This document shows, piece after piece, positions 1-11,976 of a stretch of DNA of 64,000 bases (the stretch's first letter is position 1; every line of letters begins with the position of its first letter). Origin of the DNA: Anniella stebbinsi (taxonomy: Eukaryota > Chordata > Lepidosauria > Squamata > Anniellidae); the NCBI GenBank assembly GCA_029215795.1, contig JARDYH010000007.1, positions 103,059,263 to 103,123,262 on the forward strand. Reading direction: 5' to 3'. Under the pieces are notes generated by a model that was not told the DNA's origin, made no database searches, and saw nothing but the letters and a program-made list of their open reading frames with translations. Made by a program: the position numbers and the translations under genes.

Positions 1-625
1 TGCTCTTTTATTGACCTTTTCCATTGTTGAATTTTCTCCTCAGCTCTGTGCTTTCCCAAATTATAACAAACAGAAGGGCCTGAAAAGGACTGAGCGGTTA
101 AAGCCCCCGAAAATAAAAGAGTTGAACACCAACAGAAGACTGTCTTATACCTTGGCATGGACGGGGTAACAATAAAGCCGTGGCTGTTGGCAGCGGTGGT
201 GGCCCCTGGCCCATCAGCTGCACAGAGGAGAGAGACAGAAAGAGAAAGAGAGATTTCCTTTGAAGCTGCCTGCAGAAAGTGCGAAGCACAGTATATGGAT
301 TAGCAGAGTGTGATTTGTCAGTATGGTTTGGTACATGTCCCAAGAGAGTTTGAGATGAAAAGGCTGGAGAAAGGGAAAGTAACCTAGATAATCCATGATA
401 TAGAATTGTATGTGTTCGTGAAGTCAAACGGCTCAAATATACATGCATACATCCCCCACACGAAACAAGCATGCTCACAACTGCATATCCAACAGACAGA
501 AAGAACTCGTCAGATTCACAGCAGCATGCAGCCCACGATTCTTTCAGGCATACAAAGCACAGATCACTTCTATACATGCCTACTCAAGACATATATAGCT
601 TGAAGACAGTTTTGAAAGTGTGCCA

Positions 626-628
626 AAA

Positions 629-663
<35 letters not shown>

Positions 664-664
664 A
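626..664 (+). repeat. (AAAT)n microsatellite
   Basis: Roughly nine AAAT units followed by an A run. Confidence 0.9.
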
Positions 665-1004
665 AAAAAACAAGTAGTGCTGGAATCGGGTGGGGTGGAG
701 GAGAGAGTGGTATCTCAGCATTCAAATTCCAGGCAATTAGAATGGCTGGACTATCACTGGTTGGAGAAGCACATTTCCTCCAACACCAGGTACTCCACTT
801 TGAGTGTTTGGATAATGCAGCACCTCAGCCTCTGAAGCTCTACTTTCAAGGAAGATATCTGGATTCCACACAACAAATAAGGAACAATAGCACCCTATTG
901 TGTGACATTTGTATGACATAGATACTAGAGAAAGATGCAATTTGTTTTGGCCTTTCTGTTTATTAATTACACTTATATCCTACTCAAGGCAGCATGGGTG
1001 AGAC

Positions 1005-1046
1005 AGCAAGACATTTTGCTGCCTGAGCAAGACATTTTGCTGCCTG
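1005..1046 (+). repeat. 21-bp tandem duplication
   Basis: Two exact adjacent copies of AGCAAGACATTTTGCTGCCTG. It sits in a dispersed repeat with a GGGCCAGCCCTG-type end at about 1260-1275 (related ends at 22645 and 43283). Confidence 0.8.
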
Positions 1047-1511
1047 AGCCAGGCAAAGGACAAGATGACGTCCGCTCCCATTCCTTGTACAAAAGCTGTG
1101 TGGGCTGGCAGATGATTCTGTCTTACCACTGACGATAAGATAGCATCCTCCACTGTACCTGAAGGCAGATCACATGGCACACAGCTCTGTCCTTCAACAC
1201 CTTGCTGCCAACTGCCATCATCTGCCGCCTGAGGTGACTGCTTCATTCTACCTAATAGTAGGGCCAGCCCTGCAAAGTAGCATACGTGGGGCTCCAACCC
1301 AGACACCCATCCACATGTTCCTCAGGCAGAGTCTTGCTTAACTTTAATAACATAGTAGTTTCACGTACCTAGATTAGGGGTCTCTGACCTTTTTAGGCTT
1401 GTGGGCACATCTGACAATTTCAGAAATTGTCCTGGAGACCACGACAAAATGGCTGACATACCAGGTGTGGCTAGTCATAAAGGACAGCCAAGTAACCTGC
1501 CTGAAAGACTG

Positions 1512-1742
1512 GGGGTGCTTCCGGATAGAGAGCTCCTAGCACTACCATTTAGAAGGAATTTTGTCCCAAATTGGGTCTTTTTCAGTAAGAAAAAAAGACA
1601 GACATGCTGGGGAAAACAGAATGTGTTGGAAAAACGGAGGAGGGTTACAAGTAGAAGACAATGTGGTTTGAATCCCCATAAAATTCCATGAATGAGGCAG
1701 GGTGATGGCATGATAAAAGCTTTGTTTGGAAGTACCCTGAGT
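1512..1742. repeat. DNA element with GGGTGCTTCC ends
   Basis: Begins GGGGTGCTTCCGGATAGAG and ends ATAAAAGCTTTGTTTGGAAGTACCC. The same element is at 48716-48932, and a partial right end is at about 63895-63940. No duplication resolved. Confidence 0.6.
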
Positions 1743-3959
1743 ACAGAGTCGGGGTGGGAGCTGAGCCCCAACACACTATCCCCATGGTTTGCTGCAGCAA
1801 CAGAAGCCTATTTCACAGAAGGCAACCTCTTTTTCTCTGCTCGCTACAAAATCCCATCTCTTTGGATCGCCTCTACACCCTTTCTCTCTCCCTCTATCTG
1901 GCCTTGTTCAAAAGACACCTTAAACCATGGCTTTAACTATGGTGAATAAGCCCTGTCCATTCAGACATGCAAGTACACCGCTCCCCCAGTTGATCCCAAC
2001 TGATTCCTCCAGCCCTCACTGCCTTTCTGCTACTTTCTCCCTCCCTGCTGGTTTCCCTGACTCCCCTGTTGGCTTAGCACTCCCCTTCCTAGCCCCCCAA
2101 TACTGTCTACTCCCCCCACGTACCCAACAGCAACTGGCAGAGGTGTCTTGTTCTCCCCCACCTCGTTCTTTTTCTTGGTAGCTGGGGCAGGGGAAAGAGT
2201 GGGCCCGCATCTGCCGGCCATCTTAATTTTCTATGAATGTCTCTGAGCTCCATATGTGAAGATGGGAGTAGGTGGAAGCCCTCATTTTGCTTTGAAGCAA
2301 TCCCAGCTGCCAGTAAGAAAAATGTTGTATCTGGAAGTGCAGAGCACCTTGACGGGTGCCAAGAAAAGTGTCTGGGGACACATTGGTGTCCATTGCCTGC
2401 CCCCAACTAGACCATCTTCTAATGGTGTCATTTTTTACAGTTGATGTGGAGAAAAGCTACTCGTAATATGACAGTTCACAGGACCCGGGGAAGCATTCTT
2501 ACCTCCCTAAGCACTTCTCAGGGCAACTTCTCTATGGCTTAGTGCTCACTGAGGTGGCAAAACATGTCTGGGCTATACCACTCCAGAACAACACAGGTGG
2601 GGATTCACATGACTGAATGCTCCTCCATTAAAAATATCCCTGCACAAAGAAAGCAGGCCTGTTAGGAAGAAGGCTAGGCATGGCACCACTGCAGATGTGG
2701 CAACAAATCTGTCACGTGATGCATAGCTTGACCCTGAATGAAATTATGTTAATCTAGTAAAAACAGCATCAGTGCAAATTTATGTATTATTTAGTTAGTA
2801 ATTAATATCCTTCCACATAGAATAAGGGTGCCTTCTTCTTTGACTACGTGCACAAAGAATCAGACAAAAATACATGTTTGAATTCAAGTTTTATGGAACA
2901 TACTGTATATTGATTGACACCTGTTTATCTATTTTTCTATTGTAGAAGTCTAGTAGATATTAAAAATAGAAGATATGTTCCAAAAGGGAAAGCAGAACAT
3001 GTGTGATGGATAAGAAGCTGGGAGCAAAGGGGGGGATCATGCAGGAAAGCTGGAAAGGAAAAACTCCTTCCTCCCCCTCCCCTGCTTCATCTCCCCTGCA
3101 CCCCATTGTCACTCACCCCACAGTTTATGCTCACACAGGTCTCCTCTGCTACTGACCAGCATGCTGCATGTGGCAATAGTGATAGGAGGTGGGAGAGGAG
3201 GGAGATCAACTTCCTTGGGATAAAGTGAGTGATCTTTTGCCTTCTTGCTTGCTTACCTATTTGTGGCATCTTTCTCATGAGAATGAGCTACTGCAGAAGA
3301 TCGGGCAGAACATTCCTGCTTCTGAGAAAGGCCTGGCAGTGACTCATCATTTTCTAGCAGCCCCCCCCCCCCCTCATTGGACCATTGCTGGGAGTCAGGA
3401 ATATAACTGGGTTTCTGGCTGGGAGAGGTGAGGACACTGCCACCGGGGTTAGTGCCAAAGGGGGTTGCCCCTGAAAAAGGCCAAGGGCACCCCCTCTTTC
3501 TGTGTGTGAGAAGGTGGGTTAAGGGTGGATTGAGTAAGTGGGGATCTTGAAGTTTGCACTTGTTGGGCTTTTAGATTTTAAATCCTGAGGAAGCAGTCAG
3601 TCGCTGCAGGTGGCTTTAGAGAGCCTTTGTGACATGCCTTAGAGAGTGGGGAAATGGGATGGGTTTGGGACTGACTATTGGGAGCGGGGGAGATATGATG
3701 GGAGACTTTAGCCCAGCCATTGCAGGATAGGGAGAGCAGGCCATTGATTGGCCTTCCCTCCTTTCAGATTGCTATCTTGCCACAGAAGCAGGGGTGACTC
3801 TGCAAAGGCAGTGCTTTCAGCCTAAAGACCTTGTTTTGTAATGCCAGGCAAGTTGCTGGGAAAACATCAAATCCTCTGGGATTTTATCTTGGATGAAAAA
3901 GCTGACCTGGCTGAGGGAAGAGGGGGAGTGTGTCTCACCTAGCTCTGTTGTCTGGCTGC

Positions 3960-4300
3960 TCTGTGGTACAGCAGGCCAAGGCTGGGAGGTGGAGTAGCAG
4001 CAGCCTATAGGAGTTCTATCTTACTAACCAGATCCTCCCAGTAGCAGTCTGCTGGCTCGGTGGTAGGGATTCTGTTGGTGTAGTGTCTACCCCACTGCCC
4101 TTCAGTCTCTCTCCCTGAGAGTGACCTTGGGGCTGGGGCTGGATCACCGCAGGCATCTCATTCTACAGGATTTCAACATACATGCTGAGGTTGCTTAGTT
4201 GGGACTAGCTCAGGGTTTTATGGCCACTTCAGCCATGGGGTGGGGCTTTGTGGAGGAGGGAGGGCCTCATAGGAGGCCTTTGTGAGCTGGATGGGGAAGA
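3960..4300 (+). mobile_element. Old L2/CR1-clade LINE endonuclease fragment
   Basis: Degenerate similarity to the endonuclease part of copy B: TAGGGATTCTGTTGGTGTA then CTACCCCACTGCC (matches B near 32430-32455), CAGGATTTCAACATACATGC (B near 32530) and CTCAGGGTTTTATGG (B near 32570). No open frame remains. Confidence 0.65.
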
Positions 4301-5374
4301 CAAATTGAGCTCATGGACCAAGGTGTTCCTCTGTGCTATAGCCAAAGCATTGTAAAGTGGTACCTCCTAGCCCTAGCTGGGTGGTCCAGATGGTGATGGT
4401 TGGTTGATGATGATACCTCAATAACTGTTGGGAGGTACAGCAGTACTGGTTGTACCCAACTCGCAAGATGCAAAAGCATTTACTCAAAGAATGACTCCCT
4501 TCCAAGTGCTTATTCTGCCCCAATTATTTATCATATTTTTCACACATGATGCAGAGAGGGCAGAAAAGAGGTTCCTGAGTGGCCTAAATTGGCAGTTATT
4601 TCACTTCTGCAGTGACCTGAAGTGAAACAAATTCTGTAATGTAACAGCTGTGGCCTGGTGCGAGTGAGTAAAAAGTAATTAGCTGCCTATCCTCCAGTAT
4701 AGAGAAACATGTGACATTGATGACTGCACATCACATGGGCTGTGGGTATTATGTGAGTCTATGCAGAGGTGGGGAGCAGGGAGAGCACAGAAACTGGTAA
4801 TGGGTACAGGACTCAGCTTCCTGAGAAACTTGGCTTTCGTTTTAAAAAAAACAAGTTCCTATCCCCTGTGATTTTGCTAATGGTGGGTGAGGGAAGACTG
4901 ATGAATATAAGAAGCTCACAGGATGGCTGATTTTCAGTGGACAGGGGGAAGACGTGTGCCTAGCAGAAGTAAATGATGTACAATTATCAAATTTTGCTTA
5001 ATTTGATACATGTCACAGAATTCAGTTTCTCTTTGAGCAGAATTTAGAGGTCAGGGTTAGCGCTGAGTAAGACAGCACAGAACTGAGCACTGGATTTAAA
5101 CTTGTTTCATAGTGATTCAATGACAGAAAAACCTCTTCTAATATTCCATAAATACAACTAACACTGCCTTTCCCAATGGGTACAGCTCAACTCATGGAGC
5201 CCTCCAATGGTGCAGGCAAAGCCCCAGCCCTTTTCAATACTTTTTTTTTTACAAAAATACATTTACTGTGTGACTGAGCATACCTCAAATCAAAGCCCCA
5301 ACAAATTTTCAACTGCCCACTATCTTCATTTCCCCAGAATGCCTCTACGCCTCCTCTGGGTTTTAAAGCAAGCC

Positions 5375-5546
5375 TAGGCTGACCATATGAAAAGGAGGAC
5401 AGGGCTCATGTAACTTTAACAGTTGTAATGAAGAGGGAAGTTCACCAGGAACTAATTGCATACAAATGACACTGGCTGAAATTCCCTTTTCTCTACAACT
5501 GTTAAAGTTACAGGAGCCCTGTCCTCCTTTTCATATGGTCACCCTA
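5375..5546. mobile_element. hAT-like hairpin MITE, 172-bp monomer
   Basis: Terminal inverted repeats TAGGCTGACCATATG / CATATGGTCACCCTA and a palindromic body (GGACAGGGCTC ... GAGCCCTGTCC). Flanks AGCAAGCC and TGCAAGCT agree at 6 of 8 positions, an aged 8-bp duplication. This single copy defines the unit length for the dimers elsewhere. Confidence 0.85.
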
Positions 5547-6589
5547 TGCAAGCTCGACTGCCTGGTAAAAATGTGTTTGTTTTGTTTTGAAAGAAAAAGG
5601 GACTGCCAGTTGGTTAGCTCATAGGGGAGAGCTGAATGCAGAGCAAGCAGGGCTGTGGTCGGTTTTGGGAAGAATGGGAAAGGGGTACAGTGGTGGCCTC
5701 GGAGACTGCAGAAAGCGAACAAATTGACAAGCAGGGAGGTGGGTGGGGAGAATCTAGGGTTACTTGGAAGTCAAGCGAGGGAGAGGGCTTATTAACCATC
5801 CCCATGCATGCAGGTCACGAACAACCTAATTAGCATAATTACAGATTGTCGTGATGTCCGAACCAAGCCAGAGTTGGTGGCTGGGGCTGTTTACAAACCA
5901 CACTGAAACCCTAGAATAAGGCATGGTTCAGGCTTATTTTCCTTTCTCCTGTGCTTTTTGAGCTTTATCCCACTTTAAAAAAGTTTGGAGATAAGCCAAT
6001 AACAATTATTAATGCAAGATATCAGTAGTATGTAATGATGGCATGGGTCTGAAGCACATATTTTTATGGATCCTCATTTTACAGGGGATTCCCACCCACC
6101 CCCAAGCCACCATCATGATATAGACTATATCTGTGTCCAGAGACATGTTCATTTGATGATGCGTTTGTTGGCATCCCACGTAAAAAAATGATCAAAATCC
6201 ATGACAATTTGTGCCTTGGATTCATGTTTTTATGCTGGATTATGTTTGCACATGCTGAATTTGTGATTTTTTACTGTGTAGTCTATAGATACCAATGTAA
6301 GCTGAAATTGGATGGTAGTTTGGGGTGACCTCATGTAAAAATCATGCAAATTCAAGCAGATCAGATTTAATTCTACTAGAAATGACTTTTACCCAGACTC
6401 CATGGAAAAGCAAAGAGTGTGTGTGTGTGTTGTGGGCGGGGCGAGGGGTGACCCAGGGGGGCAGCAGGGGGAAAAGAGTGATTTAGGGGGTTTGTGCCCA
6501 TGACACTTTCTCAATATTCTAAATTTGGCCACAGCCCCCCTAAAGTTGGGGTCCCCTGAACCAAGCCTAAATTTACATCTATATAAACA

Positions 6590-6800
6590 GGTGCAAAAAG
6601 GACAAACCAAAATGATCAAGGGTCTGGAGCAACTCCCTCATTAGGAAAGGTTACAATATTTGAGGCTTTTTAGCTTAGAAAAAAGATGGGTAAGAAGGGG
6701 TGTATAAAATTACACATGGTATGTATATAGAGGTGTATAAAATTACACATGGTATGGAAAAAGTGGATAGAGATAAAACCTCTCATAAACCTAAGAACTT
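6590..6800 (+). mobile_element. LINE 3'-region fragment (jockey/CR1-like)
   Basis: Contains GGTGCAAAAAGGACAAACC..AATGATCAAGGGTCTGGAG and TTTTTAGCTTAGAAAAAAGATG, the downstream part of the same old LINE type as 10165-10400 and 22504-23345. It includes a short local duplication of GTATAAAATTACACATGGTAT (6701 and 6735 regions). Confidence 0.55.
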
Positions 6801-7819
6801 GGATCATCCAACGAGGGCTTGATCACATGGAAGCCTTCTTGTGGGTGCAGCTCATTGTGTTACATTTTTTCCTTTAAATGCAGAATTTGATGGTATCTAT
6901 CACACTGCTGAAGTTTTCCTCCTGCCTCCTCCAGTATGTAACATGATTTCCCATCCACATACCTACCTTTTGTCCCCCTCCCCTGCCACCTCTTTCCCAC
7001 CCTCCACTACGACTTCCCTCCACTCACTTCTGTCATCCTCTGGGGTTTGTGTGCTGGTGAGTCAATTCACCTGTGAGCACACCTTTTAAAAAAAAATGAT
7101 GGGGAATTGTGCAAGACTGTTATGATGGAAGTTTGCAAACATGAAACTGTGAAAGAAAATAACTCCAGAAGTGCATATAAATACTCTGCGAATAAAAATA
7201 AAAAAATATGGGGGAAAGAGACGTGTTTGTACTATGCAAATGAGAAATGAAATGTCACAAAGGGGAGCGAAATTGTGCTACACAGACACGAGCTATTCAG
7301 AAACATCACAGTAAAAATCACAACCATGCCCCTATAGAAATGCTGCAAAGTCCCAAAATCAGGGATCACACTAGTGGTTCTTTGAAGTACTATGTTGAGC
7401 CAGAAAAAAAAACACAATGGATTTTCCTCATTGTGAAAAAATACAGGCAAATGGGGAGAAATCACGGGGCAGCTGCAAGACCATGACTATGTTGTGTGGA
7501 CAGCTTTCAAAGTCGCTCAAGTGGGTCATATTAAAAGCCTCATCTTCAAGCCCTGAAGCTCAATGGTTAGATACAAAAAGTCTTAAAAGTCTGGGAGAAG
7601 AGAAATGTCTTCACCTGGCCCTGTAAAGTTAACAGTTTTAAAGCAATGAAAAGTTTGCAGCTGAATAACTCATATACAGAGATAATTGTGTCAATGAAGA
7701 AAACAATTTTTGAAACTTTGCAAAAGGTAAATAAAAGGTGAATAACAAAGGGTGATTAACAGGATATTCCTATGCATGTTTACTCAGAAGTAAATTCCAC
7801 TAAACTCAGTGTGTCTTAA

Positions 7820-8044
7820 GAACATAAGAGCTGGCCTATCTAGACCAGCCATCGTGTTTCCTGCAGTGGCAAACCAGATGACTATGGGAGGCCCAAAACT
7901 GAAGGCCCCTTACCACTGCCAATTCCCCAGCAAACCGGTATTCAGAGGCATGTTGCCTCAGGTACTGGAGGTAGCATATAGCCATCATGACTACATTGAT
8001 AGCCTTATCCTCCAAGAATTTGTCTAATCCCCTTTTTAAGCAGT
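7820..8044 (+). repeat. AACATAAGA-type dispersed repeat
   Basis: AACATAAGAGCTGGCCTATCTAGACCAG, GGTATTCAGAGGCATGTTGCCTC and TGATAGCCTTATCCTCCAAGAATTTGTCTAATCCCC are segments of a common squamate repeat. A shorter piece is at 15188-15285. Class not assigned. Confidence 0.6.
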
Positions 8045-8870
8045 CAAAGGCTGAGTTCAGACAACACAATAGTCAAAGGTGGGTTAAGAGTAGGCTGACC
8101 ATCTGAAAAGGAGGACAGGGCTCATATAACTTTAACAGTTGTAGAGAGAAGGGAATTTCAGCCAGTGTCATTTGTATGCAATTAGTTCCTGGTGATATTC
8201 CCTCTTCATCACAACAGTTAAAGTTGCAGAGCCCTACCTTCTTTTGTATATGGTCACTCTAGTATAGTGCCTGCACCTTTAATAGTTGTGATGAAAAGGG
8301 AATTTCACCAGGAACTAATTGCATACAAATGACACTTGCTGAAATTCCCTTTTCTCTACAACTGTTAAAGTTATATGAGCCCTGTCCTCCTTTTCAGATG
8401 GTCAGCCTAGTTAAGAGTGAACTCCACAGTTGATTATCGAGAGGGTACTCCCCACACGACATGATTATAATCAACTGTGGTGTGAATTAAGGCCAGCGTT
8501 GAGTTGGCTTTTAGTCAACAATGTGTTTGACTGACACCCCTCTCTCCCCCTTCCAGTCCTCTTGCTGGTCTCCCATCAGCCATTGCGAGTTCTGCCCACT
8601 GGACTAGAGTGGCAACAGCCACTTTGGTCGCTCTGGTCAGGGGACTCTTTAGTCGCCAAAAAGAACCAACTGCGAGCGACGAAATAGTCAATGGTGCCCA
8701 ACACATGACACGATACGACAACCAATGGTCGTTCAAATAATTAACTCTAAACAGAGCTGGTTATTTACATTGGTTATTTTGGCCGAATAACCAACCGTGG
8801 TGTGAAAAAGTCCTGACAGACATTAACAACAAACCGTTGGCTATTTAACACACTGTTGCGTGCACACGAG
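8045..8870. mobile_element. Hairpin DNA element (CAGACAACACAATAG end), hosting a hAT-like MITE
   Basis: The left part GGCTGAGTTCAGACAACACAATAGTC resembles the end of 42671-43198. The body has GGGTACTCCCCACACGACAT, also found at about 42737-42760. The right end near 8840-8870 is decayed. Interrupted by the MITE at 8091-8409. Confidence 0.55.
8091..8409. mobile_element. hAT-like hairpin MITE, dimer (319 bp)
   Basis: Flanked by a perfect 8-bp duplication GTTAAGAG (8083-8090, 8410-8417). The first unit, 8091-8261 (171 bp), has both ends (TAGGCTGACC ... GGTCACTCTA). The second unit, to 8409, lacks its left end. It is inserted into another hairpin element (8045-8870). Confidence 0.92.
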
Positions 8871-9628
8871 GTATGCCTGGTGTGCACAGGCACACCCTAA
8901 TATCTTGGGGAGTTCCACTTCCCCCCCTCACTGCTCCCATTGGTGATGGTGTGTGCCACTTTCCAGAAAACAAACCGGGCACAGCGGCAGTGCCTCCAGT
9001 TCCCTTCCCTGCCTGCCCGCTGGCTTCCTTAGCGGGCTAGGACATGGGCACTGCATCAGCAGTCCGCTGCCTGTCTTTAAGAAGCTGCCCCCCTGCTCCC
9101 ATTAACGAGGGCGTGGAGCGCTTTCCAGAAAATAAAGCAGGCGCAGTGGCATGTTTTTTTCTGGAAAGCATCCCTTGCCCTTGCTGTTGCCGATGGGAGG
9201 GAGGACTTCCCCCCAAAGATATTAGAGGGGGTCGTTTCCTTGACCCCTTCCCATGATCCTCTCCCTCACAATGCACACACGTGGCACCTGCTTTGAGTGG
9301 CTCGCTCACCTTTCTTAGACAAGTGTGTGCATGGTGAGGGAGAGAGGATCACGGGAAGGAGCAGAGCCTTGTCTTGCCAGTGCTGCCTACCCGCTGCTTT
9401 TGGTGCCTGCCTGTCCAGCTCATTCAACCCTCCAATTCCCATTGGGAAATATTAGGCTATCAGGTTGAATGCACCATATCTGAATGAAAACAGTGAGACT
9501 TGCACATACCACCAATTTTGCTTCAAGGTAGGAGGCAATAACATAGAGACAGGCATCAAAACACTTAAATCTAAAAGACAGGGGAAGGGAGTAGTTGTTT
9601 TAAGTCTGAGAGATTATAACACACACAG

Positions 9629-9630
<2 letters not shown>

Positions 9631-9667
<37 letters not shown>

Positions 9668-9668
9668 T
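9631..9668 (+). repeat. (CT)n microsatellite
   Basis: About 38 bp of CT/TC, slightly impure at the 3' end. Confidence 0.9.
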
Positions 9669-9774
9669 CCTCAATTCCAAATAGTGGAGACATGCAACAG
9701 GAGAATTGTGTTACAAGTTTTTTAGTTGTAAACCTCCCAGAGGCATTTTATTTACTTTTTAAAAAATCCTTAGG

Positions 9775-9962
9775 GCCAGTCCTGTTGGTCTGTTGCAGCA
9801 AAAACAACAGAGTCCCATGGCGCCTTAAAGATGAACAAATTCATTATGGTATAAGATTTCATAGGCAAGACCACATCATCTGATGAAGAGGACTGTAATC
9901 CATGAAAGTTTATGCCATAATACATTTGTTAATCTTTGAGATGCTTTGAGTCATTTTGTTGT
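9775..9962. repeat. Long-palindrome interspersed repeat
   Basis: CTTAAAGATGAACAAAT ... TATGGTATAAGATTTCAT is mirrored by CATGAAAGTTTATGCCATAATACATTTGTTAATCTTTGAG around a centre at CATCTGATGAAG (about 9885). It resembles a widespread amniote repeat whose class I cannot name with certainty; a hairpin DNA element is likely. Confidence 0.65.
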
Positions 9963-10164
9963 TTTTATTTTTATCCTACCTATTCCTCAAGGAATTGAGG
10001 GCAATGTACATCATTATCCAAAGCATTAGAAACTGTGTATATATATATATATATATATTCCTTTTTGGTAAACATTTCCAATTTAAAGCAAACGAAAAGA
10101 AATAAAAGAAAACCCTCCATGTGCATGCAACCTTAATTTAGGAGGGAGCTTTTAAATTGTGCTC

Positions 10165-10400
10165 CTATTGACCTTACAGTTACAAGATGGGGGATACTTG
10201 GCTCAGCAATACTATAAGCAAGAAGGATCTTGGAATTGTTGTAGACCGCAAGCTGAATATGAGCCAACAGTGTGATGCGGCTGCAAAAAAAGCAAATGCT
10301 CTTTTGGGCTGCATTAATAGAAGTGTAGCTTCCAAATCACGTGAGATACTGGTTCCCCTCTATTCATCAGCACTGGGGCACACCCTAATGAAATGTGCTG
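10165..10400 (+). mobile_element. LINE reverse-transcriptase C-terminal fragment (jockey/CR1-like)
   Basis: The translation of 10187-10426 reads KKDLGIVVDRKLNMSQQCD, AAKKANALLGCINRS and VLVPLYSSALG-type text, which is the typical downstream reverse-transcriptase segment of an old amniote LINE. The frame is short and truncated; the 3' side runs into a hairpin-element scrap at about 10390-10470. Confidence 0.75.
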
Positions 10401-11623
10401 TGCACGCCTATGCTGTTGACTGTTAACCCACGGTTGGTTATTGTGTCGTCCAAACCCAGTCTAAGGGTGCTCCCAGATGGAGGGCTCCTACCACTACCAA
10501 TCTAAACATACTGTCAGTGGTGGAGCTAGGTGATTTTAGACCCTGGACTGAATGATCTCACAGGGACCCCCTTTAAATAGCCATATGTCTTAGTTCAGTT
10601 ATAAAGCACCCAACTAACATTTTTCGTCTCTCCTCCCCACATTCCATGCTTTACAATTTTGCTTCTATACTCATGATACGTTAAGAGTAGAAAACCAATC
10701 CTGGAATAGTCTGAGCATGTGCAGTTTTTCATTTTAAACCAACTTACCTTATGGCACCATAAAAACTACAATAATAAAATGGTGTTGATTCCTGCTGCCC
10801 TGATGTTAAACACATTTATTTGGGAATAAGCACCATTTTGTTGCAGAAAGAGATAATGCATTTTTAAAAAAGATAATAAATTGAACATCTAGAACCATGG
10901 CATGCCTAGCTTCCCAGAACAAGAATGAAAGGATGTCACAGCAACCAGTGTTAACCCGGTGGTTCCAGCATGTCCATGCTAGCCCTGGTGCTGATGCCAG
11001 GCCTGTCTGTCTATCATGCTTTACTGTGCTCGGCTTTCAAATATTATCGAATCATTGTTTTATTACTACTATATGACAAGAGAATTCTCGTATCTCATTT
11101 GGCGAAAATAGCCCCTTTTGTGTTTATAAAGTCTTCATTTACAGTATATCTATCTACACTACTTTAAATGGTTTATAACAGTTTTAAACCGCTCAATAAC
11201 TGTTATTAACCAGTTTAAAACTGTTATAAACCATTTAAAGCAGTAGTGTAGACAGGCTCCTATCTCATTACCGAGCTTATTGACCACTAGCCCTTCATTA
11301 GGTCCACTTTTGGGGTCCCTCCCTTTTCTTGAGGCCTGCCTATCATGCCTCCCCTCACCTGTTGCTCTCATTTGGGACTAGTCCTACCTGCATCACTGGC
11401 CTACCTCCGAAGCTATTCCATCTTTCCCTCCATTCCTTCTCACCTGAGAAGTTCGGGACGGACACACACACACACACACACGTGAAGTAGTCCTGAGACT
11501 CCCCAACCTCAAAGGATGCGCCAAAGATCCCCATTAGCCGAAACCCTGGACTCCAGCTGATGATAACCAAACACAGCCATCTCACGCGGAGGTGGGTTGG
11601 GGCGGGAGTGCGGGAAGACAACG

Positions 11624-11976
11624 GCCCCCTCCACAAGGATGCGCTTTTGCGCCCGGTTCCGCGATTATGCGCATTATCGCGGAGGCGCTTTTACTCCTAA
11701 TCCCTCTGCACCGGAGGCGGCGAGAGGCGGCGAAGCGCATTAATTCATGTCCAAAAAGCGCTTTACAAGCAGTTAATGCGCGTAATCGCTTGTTCACACC
11801 GCGAAAATGCGCTTTAACGGCCGGAGCAAAATAAAAGTCGCTATTTAACGCGCGTTCGAAAATGCGCATTATCGGGGAGATAACGCGCCTGTACGCCCGT
11901 TTTGCGCTCCGTGCTTGTGGAGGTAAATTTTTTAATGAGCCTCCAAGGCTCATTAAACGTCTCGTGTGGAGGAGGC
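11624..11976. mobile_element. GC-rich hairpin MITE (second family), 353 bp
   Basis: Ends GCCCCCTCCACAAG and a right end with GTGTGGAGGAGGC; 5-bp duplication CAACG (11619-11623, 11977-11981). The body is full of GCGCATTA / TAATGCGC words and near-palindromes such as CGCGATTATGCGCATTATCG, with a small hairpin near the right end (AATGAGCC ... GGCTCATT). Almost all CpGs are intact. It abuts the CpG island. Confidence 0.85.

Larger units (their letters stand above)
1..3950. other. No gene recognised
   Basis: Apart from the repeats listed, I see no exon-like frame with splice borders. A C run lies near 3361-3373. Frames here are short and of random type. Confidence 0.5.

Noticed and set aside
98..577. 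159-codon minus-strand frame
   Set aside because: No domain, no splice or repeat support; low-complexity Leu/Ser/Cys content typical of chance frames.
1..11600. Searched for exons of the neighbour expected upstream from mammalian gene order (COPS7A, opposite strand)
   Set aside because: No frame matching that protein was seen in this window; it may lie outside or have moved.
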